Shown piece by piece: positions 47,513-57,631 of a DNA stretch of 64,000 nucleotides. How positions within the stretch are numbered: the stretch's first letter is position 1; each line of letters begins with the position of its first letter. The notes beneath the pieces were generated by a model. The model searched no databases. It was given only the letters and a program-made list of their open reading frames with translations, and was not told the DNA's origin. The stretch comes from Gimesia aquarii (GTDB lineage: Bacteria; Planctomycetota; Planctomycetia; Planctomycetales; Planctomycetaceae), in contig NZ_CP037422.1 of NCBI RefSeq assembly GCF_007748175.1, forward strand, positions 3,416,020-3,480,019. Direction: 5' to 3'. Made by a program: the position numbers and the translations under genes.

Positions 47513-49180
47513 TTAGCCATTGAGTCGTTTTTGAACTTCGGTCACGACGTCATCAATGTAAACACGCACCTGTTCCAGTGTATCACGATCACGCAAGGTA
47601 ACACAGTTATCTTGTTCGGTATCACCATCCACAGTCAAGCAGAAAGGTGTTCCAATTTCATCCTGACGCCGATAACGGCGTCCAATCGCTCCTTGCTGAT
47701 CATAAACGGCCTGAACCCCTGCAGATTTCAAACGTTGATAGATTGACGACGCCACTTCCGGCATACCAGCTTTTTTGATTAAAGGAAACACCGCTGCTTT
47801 CACGGGAGCTAACTTGGGATGGAACCGCATCACCGTTCGAGTCTGCATGTTGCCTTTTTCATCGGGTTGCTCATCTTCGTAGTATGCTTCACAAAGAAAC
47901 GCGAGTGTGGCGCGATCTGCACCTGCGGCGGGCTCAATCACATGCGGTGTAAATCGTTCTCGTGTCTGGTCATCAAAGTAAGTCAAATCCTTACCACTTC
48001 CTTTGTATTTGGGCTGACCATGTTCATTCTGTTCGACCACCAATTGATCTCCTTCACGAACTAGTTTACCCTCCATATGTGAACGCAAATCGAAATCGCC
48101 GCGATGGGCTACCCCTTCAAGTTCACCATATTCATTCTCCTCCATGAAAGGAAACGCATACTCAACATCGGCTGTACCGACAGAGTAGTGAGCGAGTTCC
48201 TCTTGTGTATGATCACGGAGAATCAAATTGTCTTCTGCTATGCCATGTTTGATATACCAGTTATAACGACGATCTCGCCAATACTTGTACCACTCAAATG
48301 ACTCATCCGGATGACAGAAGAACTCCATTTCCATCTGCTCAAATTCACGAGAACGAAAGGTGTAGTTGCGCGGCGTAATTTCATTGCGAAAACTTTTTCC
48401 GATCTGAGCAATTCCAAATGGAATTTTCACTCGCCCGCTATCAACCACATTTTTGAAATTCACGAACATTCCTTGCGCTGTCTCCGGACGCAGAAAGGCG
48501 GTTCCTTCTTCACCAGACAATGCACCAATGATTGTTTTAAACATTAAGTTAAACTCACGTGGTTCAGTCAGTTCTCCACCAGTTTCGGGACAACGCGCCT
48601 CCAGTTTTCCAGTTGCTGGAATATCGGCATCCCTGAGCATCTTGCTGTATTCCATAAGGTTACAGACAGATATTTGATGAGTTTCACTGACAGCAATCCC
48701 TTGCTCTTTTTCATACTCCGTAATTGCCTTTTCCAAACGTTTACGTTTCGTTTTTGAAAGACCTTCTTCTCCAATATCTGCCATATAAGTCTCACAGGCA
48801 ACGGGAGAACTATCGGACGCATATGCAACGGCAACAGAAACATGATCGACACGGAAACGCGCCTTGGATTCTTTCGAGTCGACCATAAAATCATGAAACA
48901 AATCAAAATGGCCGGAGCTTTTCCAGACACTGGGATGCATAATAATCGTCGTTTCGACACCGGTCATAGCAAAGGGCTTCGGAGCACCTTCGGGAGCAAC
49001 CAATTCATTGTGCGTTGTAATCATGTCAGACCACCAGGCTTCTCTGACATTCCGTTTGAGTTCAACTCCTAAGGGACCATAATCCCAGAAACCTTGAAGG
49101 CCACCATAAATTTCTGAAGACTGAAAAATGAATCCTCGCCGTTTACACAACGCAACAATTTTCTCCATCTCTTTTTTCAT
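47513..49180 (-). CDS. glyQS: Glycyl-tRNA synthetase, alpha2 type
   Basis: A 555-residue class II synthetase of the single-chain (archaeal/eukaryal-like) type that charges tRNA-Gly. Motif-like segments: the N-terminal GFIFQSSEIYGGLQGFWDYG, motif 2 region RPETAQGMFVNFKNVV and FRNEITPRNYTFRSREFEQM, and motif 3 EPAAGADRATLAFLCEAYY. The anticodon-binding domain is at the C-terminus (APVKAAVFPLIKKAG). The alpha2 form is common in planctomycetes and other bacteria lacking separate GlyQ/GlyS. It lies 88 bases after comB in the leftward purD-comB-glyQS group. Confidence 0.95.
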   Translation of the reverse strand: MKKEMEKIVALCKRRGFIFQSSEIYGGLQGFWDYGPLGVELKRNVREAWWSDMITTHNELVAPEGAPKPFAMTGVETTIIMHPSVWKSSGHFDLFHDFMVDSKESKARFRVDHVSVAVAYASDSSPVACETYMADIGEEGLSKTKRKRLEKAITEYEKEQGIAVSETHQISVCNLMEYSKMLRDADIPATGKLEARCPETGGELTEPREFNLMFKTIIGALSGEEGTAFLRPETAQGMFVNFKNVVDSGRVKIPFGIAQIGKSFRNEITPRNYTFRSREFEQMEMEFFCHPDESFEWYKYWRDRRYNWYIKHGIAEDNLILRDHTQEELAHYSVGTADVEYAFPFMEENEYGELEGVAHRGDFDLRSHMEGKLVREGDQLVVEQNEHGQPKYKGSGKDLTYFDDQTRERFTPHVIEPAAGADRATLAFLCEAYYEDEQPDEKGNMQTRTVMRFHPKLAPVKAAVFPLIKKAGMPEVASSIYQRLKSAGVQAVYDQQGAIGRRYRRQDEIGTPFCLTVDGDTEQDNCVTLRDRDTLEQVRVYIDDVVTEVQKRLNG

Positions 49181-49268
49181 TGAATTGGTCTTTCAATCTT
49201 ATCTTTCAAAGATACTCTATAGTGAGAATTAATCTTTAGTAGAAGCATAATAGTACTCATACATTCAA

Positions 49269-50018
49269 CTACAATGTAATTTCTCCTGATGCCTGCTTAA
49301 ATTCAGGGACAGCAGAAATGAGACCACGTTGCGAACATAGTTGAATATCCGTTTCAAAGCCACGTTGAATCAAGTTTTGGCCTCCGATACTGGCACGCAT
49401 CGCTGATAAAATCCCATCTTCCTTTGATGTCTGTAAGCGATAGTAGTCTGCCACAATGCGAGTCGAATCATCCAAAGCCAATGCCTGGCCAGAGAGATTC
49501 TGAAGTTCCACGGCAATCGCCCCTGCGCATAAACAATCCTCTCCTGTCACACTGCCATCAGTCCCAGCACAAACAAGACAGATAATACCATCTAAGATAC
49601 TCAGCTCTTTAACAAGGGCATCCAGGTTTAGAAATGAACCGATCAAGATCCGCTTTGCCTGAAAAGCTCGTTTCAGAGCTCTTGTTCCATTACTGGTCGT
49701 AAAAACAATACTTTTCCCATCAACAACTTCAGCTGGATAACGGGCAGGGGAGTTATCCAGATCAAATCCCTCGATCATCACTCCCAATCGCTCTCCCCCC
49801 AGTAAAACCTGAGCTCCTTCTGATTTCTTCAGTTTTTCAGCAACCAGATGCGCTTCTTCAACTTCCTGGCAGGGAACCACTGATTTTGCACCTGAATTTA
49901 AGGCATATGCGATCGTGGAAGAAGCACGCAAGATATCCAAAATCACCGCAACACTTCCTGAGAACTCATCAGGTTGTGACAATAATGGTAATAAACAGGT
50001 TCGAATCTCAGTTGGCAT
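49269..50018 (-). CDS. comB: 2-phosphosulfolactate phosphatase (ComB family)
   Basis: A 249-residue ComB-family Mg-dependent acid phosphatase that removes phosphate from 2-phosphosulfolactate. Recognisable stretches are AVILDILRASSTIAYALNSG, LLGGERLGVMIEGFDLDNSP, IVFTTSNGTRAL and VCAGTDGSVTGEDCLCAGAI. In methanogens this is coenzyme M synthesis; in bacteria the enzyme more likely makes sulfolactate or has a related role. It lies 46 bases after purD on the same strand. The neighbours do not indicate a sulfonate pathway. Confidence 0.88.
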   Translation of the reverse strand: MPTEIRTCLLPLLSQPDEFSGSVAVILDILRASSTIAYALNSGAKSVVPCQEVEEAHLVAEKLKKSEGAQVLLGGERLGVMIEGFDLDNSPARYPAEVVDGKSIVFTTSNGTRALKRAFQAKRILIGSFLNLDALVKELSILDGIICLVCAGTDGSVTGEDCLCAGAIAVELQNLSGQALALDDSTRIVADYYRLQTSKEDGILSAMRASIGGQNLIQRGFETDIQLCSQRGLISAVPEFKQASGEITL

Positions 50019-50064
50019 GGCTTGTTAACAACGGCAATCAATTATGAGTTGAGGAGTAAAGAAT

Positions 50065-51336
50065 TCAACGTGCTTTGTCTGAAATATCTTTTCGACACCA
50101 GGCACCATCCCATCTGATACATTTGACCGCCTGATAGGCTTTCAGTTTCGCCTCGCCGATGGTTTCTCCAATGGCAGTCACCCCCAAAACTCGGCCACCA
50201 TCTGTAACGACCTGACCTTCTTGCATTGTTGTTCCTGCATGAAAAACTTTGGTATCCGATAACTGTGCTGCCTCATCCAAACCCCGAATCACTTTTCCTT
50301 TTTCGTAGTCACCAGGATAACCTTCTGAAGCCATAACCACGCAGACTGTCGGACGTTCATCCCATTCCAGCGGATCGATACTTTCCAACCGCTCTTCTGC
50401 TGCAGCTAGTAAAAGTTCTCCCAGATCGGTTTTGAGTCGCATCAGCACGGGCTGCGCTTCTGGATCACCAAAGCGAACATTAAATTCGAGAACTTTCGGT
50501 CCTTGATTTGTAATCATCAAACCCGCATAGAGTATCCCGTTAAAAGCACGGTCTTCAATTTTCATTACGTTAACCATAGGAACCAGAATCTTTTCAATGA
50601 TCTCGTCCATCATTGTTTCTGTCACCAATGGCGCTGGACTATAGGCTCCCATTCCACCGGTATTCGGACCTTTATCACCATCATGAGCCGCCTTGTGATC
50701 TTGTGATGTCTCTAAAGGGATAATGGTGGAACCACTCACAATTGCCAGAATACTGACTTCCTGGCCAATCAATTTTTCTTCAATAATGATTGTACTACCA
50801 GCATCTCCAAATTCCTTGATTCTCATCAAAGACTTGATCGCATCAAGGGCTTCCTGTTTAGTATCGCAAAGTATAACTCCCTTACCGGCTGCCAAACCAT
50901 CTGCCTTGATCACTAATGGCTGCTCTTCACGATCTTCCAGATAAGCCTCGGCTGCTTCAAAGTTGAAAAAAGTTTCTGACTTTGCCGTCGGAACATTGGC
51001 TTTCCACATCATCTGCTTCGCAAATGACTTGCTGCCTTCAAGTTCTGCTGCTGCTTTCGAGGGACCAAAAACAGCAACTCCCGCCTCACGTAATGCATCG
51101 GCCATGCCTTCCACTAGAGGTACCTCAGGTCCAACAACAGCCAACCGAATCGACTCTTCTTTAGCAAACGATACCATCCTGGGAATATCCGAGACATTAA
51201 TCGCAACGTTTGTCGCTTCTGACTGTGTTCCGGCATTTCCCGGCGCACAAAAAACCTGACTGACACTCTCAGACTGAGCCAGTTTCCAAGCCAGAGCATG
51301 CTCACGGCCCCCCTGACCAATCACTAAAACTTTCAT
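50065..51336 (-). CDS. purD: Phosphoribosylamine-glycine ligase
   Basis: A 423-residue ATP-grasp enzyme (GARS) joining glycine to phosphoribosylamine in purine synthesis. The N-terminus MKVLVIGQGGREHALAWKLA is diagnostic, followed by VVGPEVPLVEGMADALREAG, the ATP-grasp core PLVIKADGLAAGKGVILCD and KAAHDGDKGPNTGGMGAYSP, then LEFNVRFGDPEAQPVL with the metal ligands. Length is normal. It heads the leftward group with comB and glyQS, two of which use glycine. Confidence 0.95.
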   Translation of the reverse strand: MKVLVIGQGGREHALAWKLAQSESVSQVFCAPGNAGTQSEATNVAINVSDIPRMVSFAKEESIRLAVVGPEVPLVEGMADALREAGVAVFGPSKAAAELEGSKSFAKQMMWKANVPTAKSETFFNFEAAEAYLEDREEQPLVIKADGLAAGKGVILCDTKQEALDAIKSLMRIKEFGDAGSTIIIEEKLIGQEVSILAIVSGSTIIPLETSQDHKAAHDGDKGPNTGGMGAYSPAPLVTETMMDEIIEKILVPMVNVMKIEDRAFNGILYAGLMITNQGPKVLEFNVRFGDPEAQPVLMRLKTDLGELLLAAAEERLESIDPLEWDERPTVCVVMASEGYPGDYEKGKVIRGLDEAAQLSDTKVFHAGTTMQEGQVVTDGGRVLGVTAIGETIGEAKLKAYQAVKCIRWDGAWCRKDISDKAR

Positions 51337-51825
51337 TGTTTATGTTACCTACACGCAATTAATCTTTGAAAAAATAGGAACATTTCAATTCAAAGAATTG
51401 TTCATTCCGACTGAAGTGGAGTATATCAGCACTGTTTTCCACCTAGTAGCATGGCTCACTGAATTTTGTATTTTGATGCTAAAAAGCTGATTTATCGCTA
51501 TAGATGAGAACGATAGAACATGAATTCAGATCCAGATTCGATCAACCATCAACTAATATAAACGGAATCCGCTCAACGATTGGACGAAACCAACATTAGA
51601 CCATATAATACTCCGTTCAAAGAACGTTCATGGCAAAGATGGCATGAATTTCAAAATCTACACAGTCTGAACCATACTTCTCTTCCGGCTGTCGTACAAA
51701 ATAAGCACAGGCTGTAATCGTTGGCTCTGAATAATCATTTTCATCGTAACATCCGCTTGTAGCAGTTGACTTAAAATCAATCTCTTAAAAGACTTTTATC
51801 CTTTTAGCTGTCTGGAGAATTTAAA
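51337..51825. other. Divergent intergenic region between purD and asd
   Basis: About 490 bases. No gene, repeat or clear hairpin seen. It must hold the promoters for the leftward purD group and for asd; I cannot place them confidently. Confidence 0.4.
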
Positions 51826-52839
51826 GTGTTTGATACTGTCGCCATTCTTGGTGCTACGGGTGCCGTTGGGCATATTATGCGAAAACTGCTGGAAGATCGT
51901 AAATTTCAAGCAAATCAATTTCGGTTCCTGGCATCAGCGCGATCTGCCGGTAAAACTCTAGAATTCCAAGGGAAAACCTATACCCTTGAAGAATTAACTA
52001 AAGATTCCTTTGAGGGAGTTGAACTGGTGATTTCGTCTACTCCCGACGACACTGCAGCTGAGTTCCTACCATCGGCAATTGAAGCGGGCGCGATTGTGAT
52101 TGACGAGTCAGGCTACTGGCGAATGAAACCTGAAGTGGCGCTTGTCATTCCTGAAATCAACCCAGAAGCAGCTTTGGAAGCAAAAGGCATCATTGCCAGC
52201 CCGAACTGTTCAACAACTCAGATGGTCATGGCCTTAAAACCTCTCCACGACGCGTCTCCCGTTCGACGGGTGATTGTGAGCACTTATCAAGCGACCAGTG
52301 GAGCAGGAGTCGTTGGCACCAGCGATCTTATGGAAGGTTCGCGCGCATTCTTAGACGGTGAAGACCATGAGTATCAAGCCTTTCAACACCCGATCGCCTT
52401 TAACGCCATTCCTCAAATCGGTAGTGAAAAAGAAGCGGGATACACCAGCGAAGAAATGAAAATGGTGTATGAAACCCGTAAAATTCTCGGAGATGACACA
52501 ATACAAATCAATCCGACCTGCGTTCGCATTCCAGTTGCTAACTGTCACAGTGAAACAATCACGGTCGAAACAGAGCGTCCTATTTCTCCTGAAGAAGCGC
52601 ACCAGCTATTCGAAGCATTCCCTGGAATTACGGTGGTAGATGACCTGAAGAATTTCTCGTATCCGCTTCCCTCCACCTGTGATGGCAGTGATGAAGTCTT
52701 CATTGGTCGCATCCGCCGTGATATCTCTTCTCCGAATGGACTCAGTTTCTGGTGTGTAAGTGACAATCTGCGTAAAGGTGCTGCCACAAATGCTGTCCAA
52801 ATTGCAGAGTTGCTCGCAAAACATCGAGCCTGCACTTAA
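51826..52839 (+). CDS. asd: Aspartate-semialdehyde dehydrogenase
   Basis: A 337-residue enzyme converting aspartyl phosphate to aspartate semialdehyde with NADPH, on the route to lysine/DAP, threonine and methionine. The N-terminal Rossmann ILGATGAVGHIMRKLLED, catalytic Cys128 in ASPNCSTTQ, the substrate loop YQATSGAG and the conserved Arg/His of TCVRIPVANCHSETITV (Arg234, His241) are all present. GTG start with GGAGA 7 bases upstream. It is followed after 99 bases by lysA. Confidence 0.93.
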   Translation: MFDTVAILGATGAVGHIMRKLLEDRKFQANQFRFLASARSAGKTLEFQGKTYTLEELTKDSFEGVELVISSTPDDTAAEFLPSAIEAGAIVIDESGYWRMKPEVALVIPEINPEAALEAKGIIASPNCSTTQMVMALKPLHDASPVRRVIVSTYQATSGAGVVGTSDLMEGSRAFLDGEDHEYQAFQHPIAFNAIPQIGSEKEAGYTSEEMKMVYETRKILGDDTIQINPTCVRIPVANCHSETITVETERPISPEEAHQLFEAFPGITVVDDLKNFSYPLPSTCDGSDEVFIGRIRRDISSPNGLSFWCVSDNLRKGAATNAVQIAELLAKHRACT

Positions 52840-52938
52840 GGAACGAGAACGCCACTTCACGTTCCCAACAGGTACAGTCCTTTTCTGACTTCTTTTGCTC
52901 TGCTTCGTTTTTTAAGTTAACTCCCTAAAGGCAACACA

Positions 52939-54210
52939 ATGAATACGTTTCATTATCAGAACGGTGAACTCTTCTGCGAAAATGTTCCCGTCACCAGATT
53001 GGCCGAAGAATTTGGTACACCGCTTTGGATCTATTCAAAATCAGCGTTTCTCGGCCGTCTGAAGGAAATTCAGGATGCTTTTGCAGAGGTCGATCCTGTC
53101 ATCTGTTATTCCGTCAAGGCTAACGGAAATCTGAGCATTCTAAAAACGATGAACGATGCCGGCAGTAGTTTCGATGTGGTTTCAGGAGGGGAACTGTTCC
53201 GAGTCCAGCAAGCAGGTGCCGATACATCACGTGTTGTGTTCGCAGGCGTTGGAAAGACCGATGAAGAAATCCGCCAGGCTTTACAAGCCGATATTCTGAT
53301 GTTTGATGTAGAAAGTGAGGCCGAACTCGACGCCATTGCCACAATAGCAGAGGAACTCGGCTGCATCGGTCGGGTCGCCTTACGTCTGAACCCTGATATT
53401 GATGCTAAAACTCACCGTAAAACTACCACTGGGAAAAAGGGCAATAAATTTGGGATGGACATCGAACGAGCCACACAGCTGGCCGACAAAGTCTTGAATG
53501 ATGACCGACTGGAACTTACAGGAATTCATATGCATCTTGGATCTCCGATTCTTTCAACAGATCCTTACGCCAAAGCGGTCAAGAAAGGCGCTGAAGTCAT
53601 TGCCCAGCTCCGTGAAAAGGGACATAAAACCAACTGGTTGAATCTGGGAGGCGGATTTGGAATCAGCTATAAAACCAATGAAGGACCTTCGGCTCAGACA
53701 TATGCTGATGTCATCGTTCCAACAATCAAAGAAATCGGATGCCGCCTGGCTTTGGAACCTGGACGTTTTATTGCAGGAAACTCGGGCGTTTTAATCAGCC
53801 AAATTGTCTTCACCAAACGGGAAGGGGGGAAACTCTTTTACATCCAGGATGGGGGCATGACGGATTTGATTCGTCCCGCTATGTACGACTCTTATCATCG
53901 GGTCTGGCCAGTGAAGTCTGCGATTCCCATGCCTCTCGACTGTGAAGGAGAAATTGCAGGCTGTGAACCCGCTGACGTTGTTGGTCCGGTCTGTGAATCT
54001 TGTGATTATTTCGCGAAAGACCGTTATCTTCCTCCGATGCAACGCGCTGACTATCTTTGCACATTCAGCGCAGGAGCCTATGGATCTGTAATGAGTAGTA
54101 ATTACAACGCTCGGCCCCGCAGTGTTGAAGTATTGGTCGATGGGAGTGACTACCAGGTGATTCGCCGACGGGAAACATACGAGGAACTCATCGCTTTAGA
54201 GCAAGTATAG
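52939..54210 (+). CDS. lysA: Diaminopimelate decarboxylase
   Basis: A 423-residue fold-III PLP enzyme making lysine from meso-diaminopimelate. The PLP lysine is Lys60 in [15 protein letters not shown] is the phosphate-binding glycine run; [14 protein letters not shown] and the C-terminal [17 protein letters not shown], then [20 protein letters not shown], are the family marks of the active-site Cys/Tyr region. AAAGG is 7 bases before the ATG. Downstream of asd on the same strand, forming a lysine-synthesis pair. Confidence 0.96.
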   Translation: MNTFHYQNGELFCENVPVTRLAEEFGTPLWIYSKSAFLGRLKEIQDAFAEVDPVICYSVKANGNLSILKTMNDAGSSFDVVSGGELFRVQQAGADTSRVVFAGVGKTDEEIRQALQADILMFDVESEAELDAIATIAEELGCIGRVALRLNPDIDAKTHRKTTTGKKGNKFGMDIERATQLADKVLNDDRLELTGIHMHLGSPILSTDPYAKAVKKGAEVIAQLREKGHKTNWLNLGGGFGISYKTNEGPSAQTYADVIVPTIKEIGCRLALEPGRFIAGNSGVLISQIVFTKREGGKLFYIQDGGMTDLIRPAMYDSYHRVWPVKSAIPMPLDCEGEIAGCEPADVVGPVCESCDYFAKDRYLPPMQRADYLCTFSAGAYGSVMSSNYNARPRSVEVLVDGSDYQVIRRRETYEELIALEQV

Positions 54211-54262
54211 CTCGGAAATCAATGAATTCAGACTGCTTGACATTGTGTTCATAAGACCAGTT

Positions 54263-54391
54263 CCCGACGGTCGGGTTGTATCAATTATCGGGTTCCTGCG
54301 ATCTCTAATGTGATGGCAACAGGAAAGATACGGTTACTCGCTATCTTCGATTGAACCGTTATCGCCGTTAGAAACGATGATAATTGATACA
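54263..54391. ncRNA. Candidate structured RNA: three-way junction
   Basis: An outer 13-base perfect stem pairs TGTATCAATTATC (54277-54289) with GATAATTGATACA (54379-54391). Inside are two hairpins. The first pairs TTCCTG (54293-54298) with CAGGAA (54320-54325). The second pairs GATACGGTT (54327-54335) with AACCGT-T-ATC (54354-54363), nine base pairs with one bulge. A small CCCGA/TCGGG hairpin (54263-54275) sits just 5' of the outer stem. It lies in the 423-base gap between lysA and the HEAT-repeat gene. It does not look like the known lysine riboswitch and is downstream, not upstream, of lysA. Strand and function are unknown; the rest of the gap holds nothing I can name. Confidence 0.45.
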
Positions 54392-54633
54392 GAAGCTACT
54401 ACAGAGAGTATGTCCATTCGGATACCCTGGATTGTAATTCTAAAAAGACTTGAACTGAAATAACCGAATTGTGTTGTTTTGGGAAAGGTAGTAAGAATAG
54501 TATATACAATCTGTTTACATCAATTTTCATTGAATGATCCCCTATCTGTCAGGTAGATGAGATATAAGTCTGGTCCACCTTCAGTTAGTCCGAAATGAAT
54601 AGCCGGCAACCAAGACGACACGGAGTCGACTGA

Positions 54634-56877
54634 ATGTCTTTAAAAAATCGGATCCTGGCAACTTTTGCTCTGGCGTTCCTCTGCGCCTTGAGTGCATTAA
54701 CGCGTGCCTGGACACAAGATAAAGTACCTCCCCAAAATCAGGATCCGGTTTCCAATTTCAACTTAACCGCTGATGACTTGCTGCTTACTAAACCCGAAAC
54801 CCCCGAGCAACTCATGCAGGCCGTCGTTCAACTCACAGACCTCGGTCAAGCAACTTCTGCGAAGCCGTATCTTAAACAGTTGATGAAAGCAGACATCGAT
54901 AATGAAACTGTGTTGATGTTACGAGATAAATATGGCCCGGCTGCATTCATTGCTTTGGCGAACAATAAAACATTACAACCTGAATCAACTGAGCTGCTCA
55001 AAAAAATGGAAGTGGCTTTTCGTGCTTATGCCACTGATCCTGCCCGTATTGATGGGTTAATCAATGATCTCACAGGCTCACCAACAGATCGCGCCATTGC
55101 GATCATTGAATTGAAATCTGCTGGTGCTATTGTTGCGTCTCCGATCTTGAAGCGATTGGGAAAAAGCGAAGATCCGACCACCAAGGATGAATTGGCATTT
55201 GCGCTGTCGCAATTAGGTTCACCCGTAGTTCAACCATTAATCGCCGCTGTGCGTTCTCCCAACCTCAATATCCGCAAGGTAGCCGCTGATGTGCTTGGAG
55301 ATATTGGTGATCCAGCTGCAATTCTTTATCTCTGGAATCCGGCTTTTTCGCAAAGTCAGCCTAAAAGTATTCAAATCTCCGCCCGCATTGCATTGGCAAA
55401 ACTACTTGGAAAAGATACTCGTAAGACAGAAGAGCTAAACCGACACGGTGCACAACTGGAGTTAAAAAAAGCAGCCATTCGCTTGTACCAAACCTATAAT
55501 GATCAGTCAGAGAATCAAAAAATCTGGGTCTGGGATACCAAACAAGAGACGGTCATACAAAAAGAGATTCCTGCAGAAGAAACAAATTTAACTCTAGGTC
55601 TGCGTTTTGCCAAAGAAGCTTTGGAAATGTCTCCCGACCGCGAAGATGTGCAGACACTCTATTTAGCAATGGCGCTCGCGATGGACGCCTATCGTGTTGG
55701 TTGGAATAACCCGCTTCCACAAGGCAAGGGGACTGCATTCAATTTAGCCCTGCTATCGGGATCGAAAGCTGTCAGCCAGGTCCTTGCTTTAGCCATGAAA
55801 AACGGACACACTCCCAGTGCCATTGCCGCTCTGAAAGCGTTAGGGCAGATCGGTTCACGCACTCTTCTTTATGAAAAACTGGATAAGCATTCTTCGGTCA
55901 TTGCTGCATTGAACTATCCTGATCGTCGAGTCCAATTTGCCGCTGCAACAGCAATCATGCAACTTGATCCAACCAAAACGTTTCCAGGCGCTACACGAGT
56001 GATCGCCATTCTCACTCGAGCCTTACGCGGAGAAGGTTCACAATCAGCAATTGTAATTGACTCCAGCGTACCACGCGCTCAATCGATGGCTGGTACCTTT
56101 AATGAACTTGGATATAACACTCAACCTTATCAGACAGGAAAAGCAGGATTTAAAGCAGCCACAAGTCGCATGGATATCGAATTCATTGCTCTGGAAGCCA
56201 ATATCGCACGTTGGGGACTTTCTCAAACGATTGCCAATCTGCGAGCTGATTCCCGAACAGCAAATATACCGATCATCATCTACGGCCCACTTCGCCTGAA
56301 GAACAAAATAGAATATTCAATCCGACGTTATCCTTTGGTTCATTACATTGTCGAATCGAATGATTCTAAAAATGTAGGAAATCAAATCAGACCTTTCCTG
56401 AGCAGCTTGAAAACTCCAGAATTGACCGGAGACATCCGGACTGAATACCGAAAGGCTGCGCTGTATTGGCTATCTCACATCGCATCCAGTCAACGCACCA
56501 AGATTTATGATCTGGAATCAGCTGAAAAACCCTTATTGCAACTGGTCCCTGATCGAGATTTGGCGTCGAATGCACTCATCACCCTTGGGGGCATCCCTAC
56601 ACGCTCTGCTCAGGCAGACCTGGTGAAAGTCATTGTAAATAATGTATTCAAAGCCGATGTCAAAGAAATTGCCGCTCTGCAACTTGCTTTTCATATTCAG
56701 AAATACGGATTGTTGATTGATTCCATGCAGGTTGCTGAGATTCAAAAAGCATATCAGGCAGCACAAGATCCAGATTTGAACACCGCACTGGCTTCGGTTT
56801 TAGGCACACTTCAGCCTGATAATAAAATCGTTGGAGAACGACTACAAAAGTTTCAACCAGAGACAAACACTCCTTAA
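54634..56877 (+). CDS. Exported HEAT-repeat protein with degenerate receiver domain
   Basis: A 747-residue protein with a signal peptide (LATFALAFLCALSALTRAWT). HEAT-like helical repeats fill about 120-240 (LAFALSQLGSPVVQPLIAAV, then VAADVLGDIGDPAAI) and recur around 380-450 (LAMKNGHTPSAIAALKALGQ). About residues 471-590 read as a response-regulator receiver fold: SAIVIDSSVPRAQSMAGTF, FIALEAN (phospho-Asp position is Glu, about 520) and IPIIIYGPLRL, with no conserved Thr or Lys. More helical repeats end the protein. GGAG is 8 bases before the ATG. Its stop overlaps that of the convergent membrane-protein gene. Confidence 0.72.
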   Translation: MSLKNRILATFALAFLCALSALTRAWTQDKVPPQNQDPVSNFNLTADDLLLTKPETPEQLMQAVVQLTDLGQATSAKPYLKQLMKADIDNETVLMLRDKYGPAAFIALANNKTLQPESTELLKKMEVAFRAYATDPARIDGLINDLTGSPTDRAIAIIELKSAGAIVASPILKRLGKSEDPTTKDELAFALSQLGSPVVQPLIAAVRSPNLNIRKVAADVLGDIGDPAAILYLWNPAFSQSQPKSIQISARIALAKLLGKDTRKTEELNRHGAQLELKKAAIRLYQTYNDQSENQKIWVWDTKQETVIQKEIPAEETNLTLGLRFAKEALEMSPDREDVQTLYLAMALAMDAYRVGWNNPLPQGKGTAFNLALLSGSKAVSQVLALAMKNGHTPSAIAALKALGQIGSRTLLYEKLDKHSSVIAALNYPDRRVQFAAATAIMQLDPTKTFPGATRVIAILTRALRGEGSQSAIVIDSSVPRAQSMAGTFNELGYNTQPYQTGKAGFKAATSRMDIEFIALEANIARWGLSQTIANLRADSRTANIPIIIYGPLRLKNKIEYSIRRYPLVHYIVESNDSKNVGNQIRPFLSSLKTPELTGDIRTEYRKAALYWLSHIASSQRTKIYDLESAEKPLLQLVPDRDLASNALITLGGIPTRSAQADLVKVIVNNVFKADVKEIAALQLAFHIQKYGLLIDSMQVAEIQKAYQAAQDPDLNTALASVLGTLQPDNKIVGERLQKFQPETNTP

Positions 56878-57503
56878 TCGGTTGCTGATTGAGGACTTTC
56901 ATTTGTCTCAGGAATTGCCTTTGCAGGTTTAATCAACGCTGCAATCACCAACCCTCCAATCATCCAGGTCAAAAGTAAGTCCAGCATCATCGCTCGGGTA
57001 AAATCGGCTGGATAATACATCCAGTTCTTCAAATTGAGAAAAGAAACAATCGCCGCAAAGACTCCAATTAAAGCGATAAATCGAAATCTCTGAAAGTAAG
57101 TCATCCTGGCCCCGTTTTTAATCGCCATTGATAATAAAGTCGCTGCAATAAAACTGGACAGCATATTGATCAAAAGTCCCGCGATCATCATTTGCGGTGG
57201 CATCGGAGGCATGCCCTCCACTTTATAAATCACTGAAAAAATGGGCCCCGCCTGATGTTTCTTCTCGAACTCCTGCATCATCGCATCCATTTCAGGTCCG
57301 GGTCCGGAAGGACTCTCCGGATATGCAGGATACAGGTAATAGCCATCTTCCAGATTCTGCTTCTTGAGCACATCGATCACAGCTTGTGAATCGGGTAAGG
57401 GTCTTAATGTTCCATCGTGAATGGGTAAAACCATCCAGGACAACATGCCCCAAACAAATAGAATAATTCCGGACAGTATAGAAGCTAAAATGATTCTACC
57501 CAT
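56874..57503 (-). CDS. Small four-helix membrane protein, unknown
   Basis: A 209-residue protein with hydrophobic segments near 3-22, 108-128, 142-160 and 170-190. The loop at 25-100 is Pro/Asp-rich and periplasmic by inference (LYPAYPESPSGPGPEMDAMM). I recognise no domain. It ends overlapping the stop codon of the HEAT gene in the opposite direction. Confidence 0.65.
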   Translation of the reverse strand: MGRIILASILSGIILFVWGMLSWMVLPIHDGTLRPLPDSQAVIDVLKKQNLEDGYYLYPAYPESPSGPGPEMDAMMQEFEKKHQAGPIFSVIYKVEGMPPMPPQMMIAGLLINMLSSFIAATLLSMAIKNGARMTYFQRFRFIALIGVFAAIVSFLNLKNWMYYPADFTRAMMLDLLLTWMIGGLVIAALIKPAKAIPETNESPQSATD

Positions 57504-57565
57504 TAGATTGTCCCTTTGCAGAAGTAACTGAGCTCAATGAAACGTGAACTGATAACACCATAATA

Positions 57566-57605
57566 AAAAACTCCGAAGATAAATTGCAAACCTTCGGAGT
57601 TTTAA
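57566..57605 (-). terminator. Intrinsic terminator after the redoxin-like gene
   Basis: ACTCCGAAG (57570-57578) and CTTCGGAGT (57592-57600) form a 9-base perfect stem with A/T arms either side; leftward readout ends in TTTTTTATTATGG. It separates the redoxin-like gene from the upstream end of the small membrane protein gene. Confidence 0.85.
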
Positions 57606-57631
57606 TGTGATATCAGTTATCAAAGCATCAT

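Noticed and set aside
54263-54391. Lysine riboswitch
   Set aside because: The element is 3' of lysA and lacks the five-helix lysine riboswitch arrangement; kept only as an unassigned structured RNA.
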